From VFMC01 sp050248155 (GTDB lineage: Bacteria > Actinomycetota > Acidimicrobiia > Acidimicrobiales > Ilumatobacteraceae): a DNA stretch of 64,000 nt. The DNA lies in contig JBFWSW010000002.1 in the NCBI GenBank assembly GCA_050248155.1, forward strand, positions 124,001 to 188,000, given 5' to 3'. The notes under the pieces were generated by a model that did not search any database, had not been told where the DNA came from, and saw nothing but the letters and a program-made list of their open reading frames with translations. Position numbers and translations under genes: made by a program. This document shows positions 7,831 through 15,732 of the stretch, one piece after another (within the stretch, counting starts at the first letter, position 1; each line of letters begins with the position of its first letter).

Positions 7831-9412
7831 CGGACATTTCCTTGACGAGGAGCTTCGAGTCCACCCGAGGCGTCCACGAGAGGCGCTCGGACAGTCCGTA
7901 GAGATCCTGGTTGTTCACCAACCAGACGAAGTAGGCCGCATCGTAGGCGATCTTCACGACCTGTTCGTACGTCGTTGCCCGGGCCGCGGAGTCGAGCTCC
8001 TGGCGGCCCTCGTCGATGAGGGCCGACATCTCGGCGTCGGAGTTCGACGACCCGATGCCACCGGCCTGGTAGTAGGTCGACAGCTGGCGGTCGGGATCGA
8101 GGATGTCGTTCGAGCTCGACACGTAGATGGCGTCGGCGCGGTTGTCGCGATCGAACAGCACGTCGAGGTACGCGCCGAACTCGAGGATGTCGAGCTGGAC
8201 GTCCAGCCCGGCGTCGGTCCAGTAGCCGGCGACGGCCTCGAGCAGCTCACGGTCGTTCAGCCAGCGTCCGGCCTCGCCGACGAGCTGGATCTTCTGGCCG
8301 GCGACGCCCGCGTCCTCGAGCAGCTGCTTGGCCTGATCGGGGTCGTAGGCGTACGGCTCGAGCGTGTCGTTGAACCCGAGCACCGACGGGCTGAGCAGCT
8401 GGCCCTTGTCGATCGCAGCGAAGCCACCGAAGATCTGGTCGACGATCGCCTGCTTGTCGACGGCGAGGTTCAGCGCCTTGCGGACGTTCGGGTCGGCGGT
8501 GATGCCCTCGTCGGAGTCGAGGAGCAGGATCGGGTGCTCCTGGCCCTGGACGGCGGCCTGCTGCGGCGCCTGGTCGACGTCTTGCGGCGGCAGGTTCGTG
8601 ATGAGGTCGTACTTGCCCGATTTCAGACCGGCGAGGCGCGTGCCGCCTTCGGCCACGAACTCGTAGGTCACCTTGGCGATGCTCGGAGCATCACCCCAGT
8701 AGTTGGGGTTGGCCTCGATCTGGACGTCGGAGCCGACGGTCCGGCTGACGAACTTGTAGGGGCCGGTGCCGTTCGGGGCATCGGACATGTCCTCGGTCGT
8801 CTCGGCCGACGCGGGGATCATCTTCAGCCAGTACATCCGGGCCGGTAGCACGCCGTCGGGGTTCTCGGTCGTGATGTTCACCGTGAGGTCGTCGACCTTG
8901 GTCGCACCCGTGATGCTCGAGTAGAAGCCGTCGTTGTCCGTCTTCTCGTCGGCGATGAGCTTGACCATGCGGTTGATGCTCGCGACGACCGAGTCGGCGT
9001 TGAAGGGCGAACCATCGTGGAACGTGATGCCGTCGCGCAGCTTGAACTGCCACGTGAGGTCGTCCACCTGTGTCGGCATGTCGGCGGCGAGACCGGGCTG
9101 CAGCTCGCCGGTCGGCGTGCGCGAGAGCAGCGTCTCGTAGATGTTGTCGTTCACCGCGCGCTCGGCGCCGTCGTCGACGAGGTACGGATCGAGACTGGTG
9201 GGCTCGGAGCCCAACGCGATCGTGATCTCGGCGCCCTCGGTGGGAGCTCCGGTGGTGGGTGCCGCTCCGCCATCGGTCGTCGCGGTGGTGTCCCCGCCAG
9301 GTGCTGCTGTCGTGTCGGAGCCGCCCGAGTCGTCATCATCGTCTCCACCACATGCGGCGGCGACGAGGCTGAGAGCGAGCAGCGAACCGAGCAACCGGTA
9401 CCGCTTCTTCAA
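7820..9412 (-). CDS. ABC transporter substrate-binding lipoprotein, family 5
   Basis: 530 residues when started at TTG 9412, which has a strong Shine-Dalgarno (AAGGGGGAA) six to seven bases upstream. It also gives an ideal lipoprotein signal: basic n-region KKRYR, hydrophobic core, lipobox VAAAC. A GTG at 9448 would add 12 residues and crowd the promoter, so it is rejected. After an Asp/Thr/Gly-rich linker the mature part follows the SBP_bac_5 pattern (LDPYLVDDGAERAVNDNIYETLL, then WQFKLRDGITFHDGSPFNADSV). It delivers a peptide-like or amino-acid-conjugate substrate to the permease below. Transcription should start from the promoter at 9456-9484. Confidence 0.92.
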   Translation of the reverse strand: MKKRYRLLGSLLALSLVAAACGGDDDDDSGGSDTTAAPGGDTTATTDGGAAPTTGAPTEGAEITIALGSEPTSLDPYLVDDGAERAVNDNIYETLLSRTPTGELQPGLAADMPTQVDDLTWQFKLRDGITFHDGSPFNADSVVASINRMVKLIADEKTDNDGFYSSITGATKVDDLTVNITTENPDGVLPARMYWLKMIPASAETTEDMSDAPNGTGPYKFVSRTVGSDVQIEANPNYWGDAPSIAKVTYEFVAEGGTRLAGLKSGKYDLITNLPPQDVDQAPQQAAVQGQEHPILLLDSDEGITADPNVRKALNLAVDKQAIVDQIFGGFAAIDKGQLLSPSVLGFNDTLEPYAYDPDQAKQLLEDAGVAGQKIQLVGEAGRWLNDRELLEAVAGYWTDAGLDVQLDILEFGAYLDVLFDRDNRADAIYVSSSNDILDPDRQLSTYYQAGGIGSSNSDAEMSALIDEGRQELDSAARATTYEQVVKIAYDAAYFVWLVNNQDLYGLSERLSWTPRVDSKLLVKEMSVTS

Positions 9413-9450
9413 GTGATTCCCCCTTGGTAAGGTGGACCCAACGTCCATCG

Positions 9451-9468
9451 CATACTTTATACAATCTA
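9451..9468. promoter_or_regulatory. GntR-type operator overlapping the ABC operon promoter
   Basis: The site reads CATACTTTA-TACAATCTA. Its right half matches the recurring TACAAT half-site, and the left half in inverse orientation is TAAAGTATG, which resembles TACATTATG at 1153-1161. Symmetry is imperfect (5 of 9). It covers the -10 hexamer of the ABC operon promoter, so binding would block transcription. It lies between the binding-protein gene and a divergent GntR gene. Confidence 0.5.
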
Positions 9469-9484
9469 CGGAAGTGGCGGGTCA
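9456..9484 (-). promoter_or_regulatory. Primary-sigma-type promoter for the peptide-type ABC operon
   Basis: On the minus strand TTGACC (9484-9479) is followed after exactly 17 bases by TATAAA (9461-9456). This close match to the consensus stands out in such GC-rich DNA. Transcription would start near 9450, giving a leader of about 38 bases before the TTG start at 9412. Confidence 0.65.
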
Positions 9485-9547
9485 ATGCCGGAACCCGCCG
9501 TTCACGAGCACGAAACAGGATGCGCACCTCATGAGCCGAGCCCCGTC

Positions 9548-10231
9548 ATGAGCACGTTCGAACCGGAGCCGCTGGCCGTGCGCATCGGTCGCGCCCATCA
9601 ACCACTGCGGCGCGCGGTGTACGACGAGGTGCAGCGCCGCATCGTCGAGGGCGAGATGGAGCCCGGCGAGCGCATCTACGAAGACCAGCTCGCGCACGAG
9701 CTCGAGGTGTCACGCAACCCCGTCCGCGAAGCCCTGCAGGCGCTCCACCTCGAGGGCTTCGTCGATCTCGAGCCTCGCCGTGGCGCGCGCGTGGCCACGA
9801 TCTCAGAGCAGCGCGCGACCGACCTGTTCGAGCTGCGCGAAGCGCTCGAGGGCATGGTCGCCCGGCTCGCCGCCCAGCGGTGCACCGATGAGGAGCTGCT
9901 CCTCCTGCGACAGGCGATCAAGCGTGGGGTCGACGCGGTGAGGTCGGGGGACCTCGCGCGCCTCCCGGCGCTGAACACCGAGTTCCACGGGCTGTTGTGC
10001 GCCGCCGCGCACAACGCGATGTTGGCCGACAACGTCGAGCGCATGTCGCAGCTGATCAAGTGGGTGTACACCAAGCGCGTCACGCAGCGCGGCACCACGT
10101 CATGGACCGAGCACCAGCGGATCGTCGACGCGATCGCCGACCGCGATCCCGAGCGGGCCTCGGCCGAAGCTCGCGCGCACATCGCCAACGCGCGAGTCGC
10201 CTACCTCCACGACCAACTCGTCGCCGACTGA
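9548..10231 (+). CDS. GntR-family transcriptional regulator, FadR (FCD) subfamily (second copy)
   Basis: 227 residues from ATG 9548. An in-frame ATG at 9485 would add 21 residues but abuts the -35 box of the divergent promoter, so the later start is preferred. The winged helix contains LEVSRNPVREALQALHLEGFVDLEPRRG, nearly the same recognition segment as the regulator at 1237-1902. The FCD domain includes ELREALEGMVARLAAQ and NTEFHGLLCAAAHN. The similarity of the recognition helices fits the similar operators in front of several genes here: the two proteins may read the same or overlapping sites. It sits divergent from the ABC importer operon and is its likely regulator. Confidence 0.92.
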   Translation: MSTFEPEPLAVRIGRAHQPLRRAVYDEVQRRIVEGEMEPGERIYEDQLAHELEVSRNPVREALQALHLEGFVDLEPRRGARVATISEQRATDLFELREALEGMVARLAAQRCTDEELLLLRQAIKRGVDAVRSGDLARLPALNTEFHGLLCAAAHNAMLADNVERMSQLIKWVYTKRVTQRGTTSWTEHQRIVDAIADRDPERASAEARAHIANARVAYLHDQLVAD

Positions 10232-10250
10232 CACGCGACCGTCCACCGTG

Positions 10251-10268
10251 CCCCATCCGAGTCGCTGC
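10251..10268. repeat. Inverted copy of a repeat flanking the DUF1330 gene
   Basis: CCCCATCCGAGTCGCTGC is the reverse complement, at 16 of 18 positions, of GCGGCGACTCGGATGGGC at 10706-10723. The two lie on opposite sides of the DUF1330 gene. Function unknown. Confidence 0.5.
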
Positions 10269-10290
10269 CCGTCGACACTCTGATGTCGGG

Positions 10291-10593
10291 TCAGGACGAA
10301 TCAGCCACGCCCTCGACGAGCGCGAACCGGACGGTCGCTGCCTCCCCTCGGTGTGCACGCGCCGCCTGGTACTCCTCCGATCGGTAGTAGCCGAGCGCGG
10401 AGTCGTAGTCGGGGAACTCGATCAGCACGACACGAGCCGGCACCGGCTCACCCTCCATCGTCTCGACGCGACCACCCGCGGCCAGGATGCGACCGCCGAA
10501 GCTCGCGGCAGCTGCTCGCCCTCGTGCCGCGTACTCGGCGTAGCGGGCAGGATCGTGCACGACGACCTGGTTGACGACGTATGCCTTCGGCAT
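10291..10593 (-). CDS. DUF1330 small protein
   Basis: 100 residues from ATG 10593, preceded by a strong ribosome-binding site (GGAGG, minus strand, near 10600). The sequence follows the DUF1330 pattern: AYVVNQVVVHDPARYAEYA, then GGRILAAGG, then PARVVLIEFPDYDSALGYY. The family has a dimeric alpha/beta-barrel ferredoxin-like fold and no established reaction. It is transcribed alone toward the GntR gene and is bracketed by an inverted repeat. The longer upstream reading is ruled out by the ribosome-binding site. Confidence 0.85.
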   Translation of the reverse strand: MPKAYVVNQVVVHDPARYAEYAARGRAAAASFGGRILAAGGRVETMEGEPVPARVVLIEFPDYDSALGYYRSEEYQAARAHRGEAATVRFALVEGVADSS

Positions 10594-10659
10594 GGGTACC
10601 TCCTGTGGAGACGGGCATCCGAGGGTCGACGGCGCCCCTGGGTGCGCGTCGGCACTCGA

Positions 10660-10740
10660 CTGCGACGCTCGACACTCGGATGAAGGGCACGGACTCGGAC
10701 GGGCCGCGGCGACTCGGATGGGCGTTGCCACTGGGATGGG
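10660..10740. repeat. Degenerate short direct repeats upstream of the DUF1330 gene
   Basis: Four imperfect copies of a unit like ACTCGGATGGGC occur at about 10673, 10691, 10711 and 10729, with spacing of about 18-20 bases. A fifth copy in reverse orientation is at 10251. The stretch 10594-10745 holds no gene. It could contain regulator sites or be decaying repeat DNA. Confidence 0.4.
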
Positions 10741-10745
10741 TGGCG

Positions 10746-11513
10746 TCAGAAGCCGCGGACGGCACCGCCGTCGACGCGGATGGTCGTGCCGGTGACGAAG
10801 CTCGCCCGGCGGCTGGCGAGGAACACGACCACGTCGGCGAGCTCGTCGGCGCGTCCGACGCGGCCCATCGGGATCGAAGCGACGTGCTGTCGTCGGACCT
10901 CGTCGAGCGAGAGGCCCTCGTGCTCGGCGAGCGCGGCCTCGAAGCGACCCAGCGCCGGCGTGTCGAACTGGCCGGTGACGACGACGTTCACCGTCGCTCG
11001 CGGCGCGAGCTCGAGCGCGAGCGAGCGCGCCGCCGCGGCGACGCCGCTGCGGAACACCGAGCTGAGCGCGAGGTCGGGCGTGGCCTCGACCACCGAACGA
11101 GCGGTGAGGTAGATGAGCCGACCCTCGCCTCCCGCGGTGACGTGCGGCGCCGCGGCGCGACTGACCTCGAGCACCGGCCGCAGCATCGACTGGTACGCCG
11201 CGTCGTCGGCGCCCGCAGTCGACATGATCGGGCCGGGCTTGCCGCCGCCTGTGTTGACGACGCAGATGTCGAGCCCTCCGAGCACCGAGACTGCGTGCTC
11301 GACCAGCCGAGCGCCCTCGCCGGGGACCGTGAGGTCGGCCACGAGCGCGGCCTCGGCGCCGACCGCTTCGGCCGCTTCGGTGCTGCGCGCGCCGTCGCGG
11401 CTGACCACCGCCACGCGTGCCCCTTCGGCCGCGAGGCCGGCCGCCACCGCGCGACCGAGTCCGCTCGACGAACCGAGCACGAGCGCGCGTCGAGTCGTGA
11501 GGTGGAGGTCCAT
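10746..11513 (-). CDS. Atypical SDR-family oxidoreductase-like protein
   Basis: 255 residues from ATG 11513. The Rossmann motif GSSSGLG (about 14-20) and the C-terminal VTGTTIRVDGGAVRGF are normal for classical SDRs. The catalytic YxxxK is missing: the aligned segment SSVFR (about 151-155) has Ser in place of Tyr and Arg in place of Lys. This resembles the SDR-like subgroup described as lacking a perfect tetrad, so it may have another chemistry or a non-catalytic role. The start shares one base with the stop of the aldehyde dehydrogenase gene (TGATG), making it the last gene of the operon beginning at 14443. Confidence 0.85.
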   Translation of the reverse strand: MDLHLTTRRALVLGSSSGLGRAVAAGLAAEGARVAVVSRDGARSTEAAEAVGAEAALVADLTVPGEGARLVEHAVSVLGGLDICVVNTGGGKPGPIMSTAGADDAAYQSMLRPVLEVSRAAAPHVTAGGEGRLIYLTARSVVEATPDLALSSVFRSGVAAAARSLALELAPRATVNVVVTGQFDTPALGRFEAALAEHEGLSLDEVRRQHVASIPMGRVGRADELADVVVFLASRRASFVTGTTIRVDGGAVRGF

Positions 11514-12979
11514 CAGCTGCCCATCCAGATCGTGCGCGTCACCGTGTAGAAGTCCATGACCGTCGGGCCGAGCTGCTCCTTGTGCGTGCCGGTGCCCGAC
11601 TGCTTGATGCCGCCGAACGGCGCGTTGAACGCAGCGCCGACCGTGGGTCGATTGACGCGGACCATGCCTGCCTGGACCCGATCGGCGAAGTGTTGCGCGG
11701 CGCGCAGGTCGCGTGTGCAGATGGCCGCGGACAACCCGTACTCGACGCCGTTGGCCGACGCGATCGCTTCGTCGAGGCTCTCGATCCGCTCGAAGCCGAC
11801 GACCGGCCCGAACACCTCGTTGCAGCTGAGCGCCATGTCCGGCCGGGCCCCGGAGAGGACGGTCGGCAGGTAGAAGCACCCGTTCGCGAGGTCGTCACCA
11901 TCGGGCCTTCGCCCTCCGCACGCGATCTCGGCACCGTCGGACACCGCCTGGGCGACAGCGGCCTCCATCGCGTCGACGGCGTGCCGATCGACGAGCGGGC
12001 CCATGGTGACGCCCGCACGATCGCCAGGACCGATCACATGCGCCTCGGCGAGCGCGACGACGCGCTCGAGCAGTGCGTCGTAGACCTTGGCGTGGACCAG
12101 GATGCGCCCCGCGCCGGTGCATGCCTGGCCGGTGAGGCTGAAGCTCGAACGGGCGACGACGTTCGCGGCCGCGTCGAGATCGGCATCGTCGAGGACGACG
12201 ACCGGGTTCTTGCCGCCGAGCTCGAGCTGCACCCGCCGCCCGATGCTCATGGCCGCGTGGATCTTGGTCCCGGTCGCGTTCGATCCGGTGAAGGTGATCG
12301 CATCGACACGTCGATCGGCCACGAGGTGTGCTCCGGCTGCGATGCCGTGCACGACGTTGAGCACGCCGGCGGGGAGGCCGGCATCGACGAAGGCCGCAGC
12401 GAGCCGTTCACCCATGAGCGGTGTCATCGGTGACGGCTTGAACACGACGGTGTTGCCCGCTGCCAGTGCGGGGCCGATCTTGCGGCTGGCGAGGTTGAGC
12501 GGGAAGTTCCACGGCGTGATCACGCCGACGACACCGACTGGATCGCACGTCGAGTACACCAGCGGCGTGTCGTCGCTCGGGAAGGTCGAGCCCGTCAGGC
12601 GGTAGGCCTCGCCGGCGTACAGCTCGAGGTTCCGCGGCGTGCGGCCTGCTTCGTTGCGCGCGTCGGCGAGCGGCTTGCCCTCTTCGGCGACCATCTCGGC
12701 TGCGATCGAGTCGGCACGTTCGGCGAGCAGCCTCGCTGCACCGGAGAGCAGTTCGGCTCGACGGGTCGGGGTCGTGCTGCGCCACGCGGCCGCCGCCTCG
12801 ACCGCGGCGGAGACTGCATCGGACACATCGGACTGCGTGCTCTCGGGCGCGACCGACACGACGCGACGGACGTCGGCGGGGTTGCGGCGCTCGAGCTCGC
12901 GTCCGTCGGACGCGGGGCAGAGGCATTCGCCGATGCGGTTGAGGACGCGCGTCGGCGCGTCGGATTCGGAGTCGCTCAC
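11513..12979 (-). CDS. NAD(P)-dependent aldehyde dehydrogenase
   Basis: 488 residues from GTG 12979, one base after the stop of the GlcG-like gene. Catalytic features are complete: TPWNFP (Asn about 158), FKPS (Lys about 181), QLELGGKN (Glu about 253) and GQACTGAGR (nucleophile Cys about 287). The C-terminal PFGGIKQSG and EVFGPVV are standard. It is most like semialdehyde dehydrogenases of the alpha-ketoglutarate-semialdehyde or succinate-semialdehyde type, but specificity is not readable. It would oxidise an aldehyde produced by the neighbouring amino- or hydroxy-compound enzymes. Confidence 0.93.
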   Translation of the reverse strand: MSDSESDAPTRVLNRIGECLCPASDGRELERRNPADVRRVVSVAPESTQSDVSDAVSAAVEAAAAWRSTTPTRRAELLSGAARLLAERADSIAAEMVAEEGKPLADARNEAGRTPRNLELYAGEAYRLTGSTFPSDDTPLVYSTCDPVGVVGVITPWNFPLNLASRKIGPALAAGNTVVFKPSPMTPLMGERLAAAFVDAGLPAGVLNVVHGIAAGAHLVADRRVDAITFTGSNATGTKIHAAMSIGRRVQLELGGKNPVVVLDDADLDAAANVVARSSFSLTGQACTGAGRILVHAKVYDALLERVVALAEAHVIGPGDRAGVTMGPLVDRHAVDAMEAAVAQAVSDGAEIACGGRRPDGDDLANGCFYLPTVLSGARPDMALSCNEVFGPVVGFERIESLDEAIASANGVEYGLSAAICTRDLRAAQHFADRVQAGMVRVNRPTVGAAFNAPFGGIKQSGTGTHKEQLGPTVMDFYTVTRTIWMGS

Positions 12980-12980
12980 G

Positions 12981-13460
12981 TCAGTCGGCGGTCGGCTTCG
13001 GTGGCTGCCACGTGTCCCACTTCGAGAAGTCGACGGGCTTGCCGAGGTGCTCGAGCAGCGCGGTGACACCGGCCTTGCAGCACGCGATGTCCTCCTTGGT
13101 GTGACCGCCCGAGACACCGATGCCGCCGACGACCTCGCCATCGACCTCGAGGGGCCAACCACCCACGAAGATGGCGAACCGCCCGCCGTGCATGTTCATG
13201 ATGCCGAAGGCCTCGCCGCCCGACTGCGCATTGGTGTAGGTGTGGGTGGGCCGCTTGTGGCATGCCGCGGTGAACGCCTTGTTGATGGCGATCTCGACGC
13301 TCGTCGGCTTGCCGTTGTCGGGCCGCTTGATGACGAGCGGCCATCCGCCGGCATCGCACACGCAGACGACGGAGCCGATGTTCAGCTCCTTCGCCTTGGC
13401 CAGTGCTGCGTCCACGACGAGCTCGGCTTCGGTCATGGTGAGTCGGTTGATCTGGATCAC
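12981..13460 (-). CDS. GlcG/HbpS-like small protein
   Basis: 159 residues from GTG 13460, overlapping the stop of the cyclodeaminase-like gene by four bases (GTGA). The sequence shows the GlcG/HbpS pattern: AELVVDAALAKAKELN, then VCDAGGWPLVI, then INKAFTAA, then GGWPLEVDGEVVGGIGVSGG. Members include a heme-binding protein and the GlcG protein of the glycolate locus. They often sit in catabolic operons as small accessory proteins, some with cofactor roles. No signal peptide is seen, so it is probably cytoplasmic. Confidence 0.85.
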   Translation of the reverse strand: MIQINRLTMTEAELVVDAALAKAKELNIGSVVCVCDAGGWPLVIKRPDNGKPTSVEIAINKAFTAACHKRPTHTYTNAQSGGEAFGIMNMHGGRFAIFVGGWPLEVDGEVVGGIGVSGGHTKEDIACCKAGVTALLEHLGKPVDFSKWDTWQPPKPTAD

Positions 13461-14443
13461 CCTGTGGTCTCCCTGGTCTTCGTGATGAGTGGAACGTGGT
13501 CGGAGTCGGCCCGGCGCGCCTGGAATCGCTGCCACGCGAGCCCCGCGGCAGCGACGTCCTGGAGCGCGACGCCCTGCGTCTCGAACAGCACCGGCGCAGC
13601 GCCGGCCCGATCGACCGAGACCGTGCCCGCGAGCACGGCGTGGAGCTCGATGGCGTCCGACCAGTCGAACTCGCCCTGCGCAGCCGCGTGGATGAGATCG
13701 CCGCACTCGACGGTGCTGCCCGTGACGTCGTCGCACACGACGGACGCGCACCGGGCGACGACGTCGGCGCCGATCTCGCAGCGGTCGTACTTGGTCGCGC
13801 CCACCGCGCAGATGAGCGTCCGGTCGGACACCACCGACGCCGGGAACAGCGGTGCCGTGCTCTGCGTGACGGTGACGACCACTTCGGCCCCGTCCACCGC
13901 CGTGCTCGCGTCGAGGGCGGGGCGCGCCGGGATGCCCGCGTCCTTCGCACGCCTGACCATCTCCATGGTCGCCTCGGGACGCAGATCGGTGATGCGGACC
14001 TCGGTGAGGTGCGGGAGCTCGGCGGCGAGCATCTGCAGGTGGTACCAGCCCTGGCGGCCGGCCCCGACGAGGGCCGCGGTGGTGATGGGTGCGATCGACG
14101 ACGGTGCGACTGCCAGGCTGCGGATCGCGAGCGCACACGCCGCCGGCGTGCGCAGCGCCGTGAGGGCATCGCCGTCGAGCGTGCACAGCAGCCGGCCGTC
14201 GAAGTCGAACAGCACGTTGAGGAACGTGAAGCGGCCGTTCTTGGTGGCGTAGACCTTGCCTCCCGTGAACGGTGGTACGACGGCTGCCATCGCACTCGCC
14301 ATCGCGTCGGGAGTGGCGGCGCGGACCCGTTGGGTGGTCTGCGCCTCGCCACGTCCCCACGCGGCGAACGCCGCCCCCACCGTCTCGGTGACGCCGGCCA
14401 GGTCGAGCAGCTGTTCGATCGTGTCGTCGTCGAGGTGGATCAT
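13457..14443 (-). CDS. Ornithine cyclodeaminase / mu-crystallin family protein
   Basis: 328 residues from ATG 14443, with GGAG upstream. The N-terminal part has FTGGKVYATKNGRF, and the Rossmann domain has LVGAGRQGWYHLQML followed by VRITDLRPE. The family includes ornithine cyclodeaminase, alanine dehydrogenase, ketimine reductases and N-[(amino)ethyl] amino-acid synthases. The exact reaction is not predictable, but an imine or amino-acid substrate is expected. It is the first gene of the operon cyclodeaminase-like, GlcG-like, aldehyde dehydrogenase, SDR, and is divergent from an MFS transporter. The divergent region carries a TACAAT-type site at 14542-14559. Confidence 0.9.
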   Translation of the reverse strand: MIHLDDDTIEQLLDLAGVTETVGAAFAAWGRGEAQTTQRVRAATPDAMASAMAAVVPPFTGGKVYATKNGRFTFLNVLFDFDGRLLCTLDGDALTALRTPAACALAIRSLAVAPSSIAPITTAALVGAGRQGWYHLQMLAAELPHLTEVRITDLRPEATMEMVRRAKDAGIPARPALDASTAVDGAEVVVTVTQSTAPLFPASVVSDRTLICAVGATKYDRCEIGADVVARCASVVCDDVTGSTVECGDLIHAAAQGEFDWSDAIELHAVLAGTVSVDRAGAAPVLFETQGVALQDVAAAGLAWQRFQARRADSDHVPLITKTRETTG

Positions 14444-14541
14444 GCGGCTCCGTTCGCAATGACGCGTTGTCGCGGCGGCCTGGTCGTGCGGCCCTGGTCG
14501 TGCGGCCCTGGTGTGCGACATGGCCGGACCGCCCTGGATTG

Positions 14542-14559
14542 CATATTGTATCCGAGATG
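14542..14559. promoter_or_regulatory. TACAAT-type site between the catabolic operon and the MFS gene
   Basis: On the minus strand the sequence reads GGATACAATATGCA, matching the half-site seen at 17272 (GTATACAATATAC) and 1150 (GTATACATTATGCA). Only one half is well conserved. It overlaps the ATG of the MFS gene at 14557, so either that transcript is nearly leaderless or the real start is later. The TACAAT core could also serve as a -10 for the operon on the minus strand. Confidence 0.4.
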
Positions 14560-15723
14560 GCGATCCCGACGAGCATCCCGCCGCTGGTGCGGCCGAGGTG
14601 GGGTTCGTTCGCCCTGGTCTGTGCTGCCTACCTCGTGGCGACCACGGGTGAGCAGCTCATGTCGCCGATCTTCCCGGCGGCGCGTGACGACCTCGGGCTG
14701 AGCGTCGGCCAGGGCGGCATCGTCTTCGGCCTGCTGACCGTATCGATCGCTGCGTTCAACATCGCCGGTGGGCTGCTGCTGCGGCGGGCCAGCCCGAGCA
14801 GCATCATCCGTCTCTCGGCAGTGGTGGGCGCTGCGGGTGCGATCGGCACGGCCACCGCGCACTCCCTCGGCCACCTCCTGCTCGGCCAGATCGCGGTGGG
14901 CGCGGGTGCGGGGTTGTTCTTCCCCGCCGGGCTGCAGGCGGTCGCGCTCCTCGCCGGTCCCGCTCGCAAGGGCTTCGCGATGGGCATCTACGGCGTCGCG
15001 TTCAGCGGAGGCCTCACCGTCGCTGCGGTGCTCGGCGCGATCGGCTCGAGCCACGACTGGCGCCTGCCGTTCTGGATCACTGCGGCCTTGTGCGTCGTGG
15101 CGGCGCTCGGCGGAGGCGGAGCCGCCAAGGATCGCCCGGTGCGCGGCTCGCACTCGCGCTTCTCGTTGCGCAAGGTGATGGCGCTGCCGACTGCTGTCGG
15201 CACCGTGCTCGCGGTGTGCCAGTACGGCGCGATCCCGTTCCTCACCACTTTCGCCGTCGACACGTGGGGGATCAGTGCAGCGAGCGCCGCGACCGTGCTC
15301 GTCATCGGTCGCCTCATCTCCATCGTCGCCAAGGTGGTCGGCGGCGCCAGCGCCGATCGCGTCGGGGCCAAGACGAGCGCGCGGCGCACGGGCATCGTGC
15401 TCACCGCCACCGGGCTCGCCTGGGTGCTGCTGCCGGCCTCGCTCGCGACCTACGGGCTGGCCGCCCTGTTCGCCGGCATGGTCAGCTCGCTCGGACCGGT
15501 TGCCAACGTGCTCGCCGTCGAACAGTTCGGCAGCGACGGCATGGCGCTCGGCGCCTACCGGTCGGTGCAGATCGCGCTCGGCGCCGCGGCCAGTGCGATC
15601 ATCGGCGCCGCAGGCGATGCCTTCGGACTGCGGCCGACCTTGGCCGTCGCCGTGCTGACGCCGCTCGCGCTGCTGTACATCTGCCGTGAGCGGCGCGGTG
15701 CGCCGGCACCTGCGGCTGCCTGA
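14557..15723 (+). CDS. MFS transporter, cyanate-permease-like
   Basis: 388 residues with about twelve hydrophobic helices and no large soluble domain. The N-terminal half contains PAARDDLGLSVGQGGIVFGLLT and LLLGQIAVGAGAGLFFPAGLQ, typical of small-organic-anion MFS carriers. It is divergent from the cyclodeaminase operon and nearly abuts the convergent gamma-glutamyltransferase-like gene (stop 15733). Its predicted start overlaps the putative operator; a downstream start is possible but would cut into the first helix region. It probably imports the substrate, or exports the product, of the catabolic genes around it. Confidence 0.85.
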   Translation: MAIPTSIPPLVRPRWGSFALVCAAYLVATTGEQLMSPIFPAARDDLGLSVGQGGIVFGLLTVSIAAFNIAGGLLLRRASPSSIIRLSAVVGAAGAIGTATAHSLGHLLLGQIAVGAGAGLFFPAGLQAVALLAGPARKGFAMGIYGVAFSGGLTVAAVLGAIGSSHDWRLPFWITAALCVVAALGGGGAAKDRPVRGSHSRFSLRKVMALPTAVGTVLAVCQYGAIPFLTTFAVDTWGISAASAATVLVIGRLISIVAKVVGGASADRVGAKTSARRTGIVLTATGLAWVLLPASLATYGLAALFAGMVSSLGPVANVLAVEQFGSDGMALGAYRSVQIALGAAASAIIGAAGDAFGLRPTLAVAVLTPLALLYICRERRGAPAPAAA

Positions 15724-15732
15724 CGCGCCGCG

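Noticed and set aside
9413..9448. GTG start of the ABC binding protein at 9448
   Set aside because: TTG 9412 has a far better ribosome-binding site and signal peptide, and leaves room for the promoter.
9485..9547. N-terminal extension of the second GntR regulator from ATG 9485
   Set aside because: It would start directly against the -35 of the divergent promoter and adds residues not shared with the related regulator at 1237.
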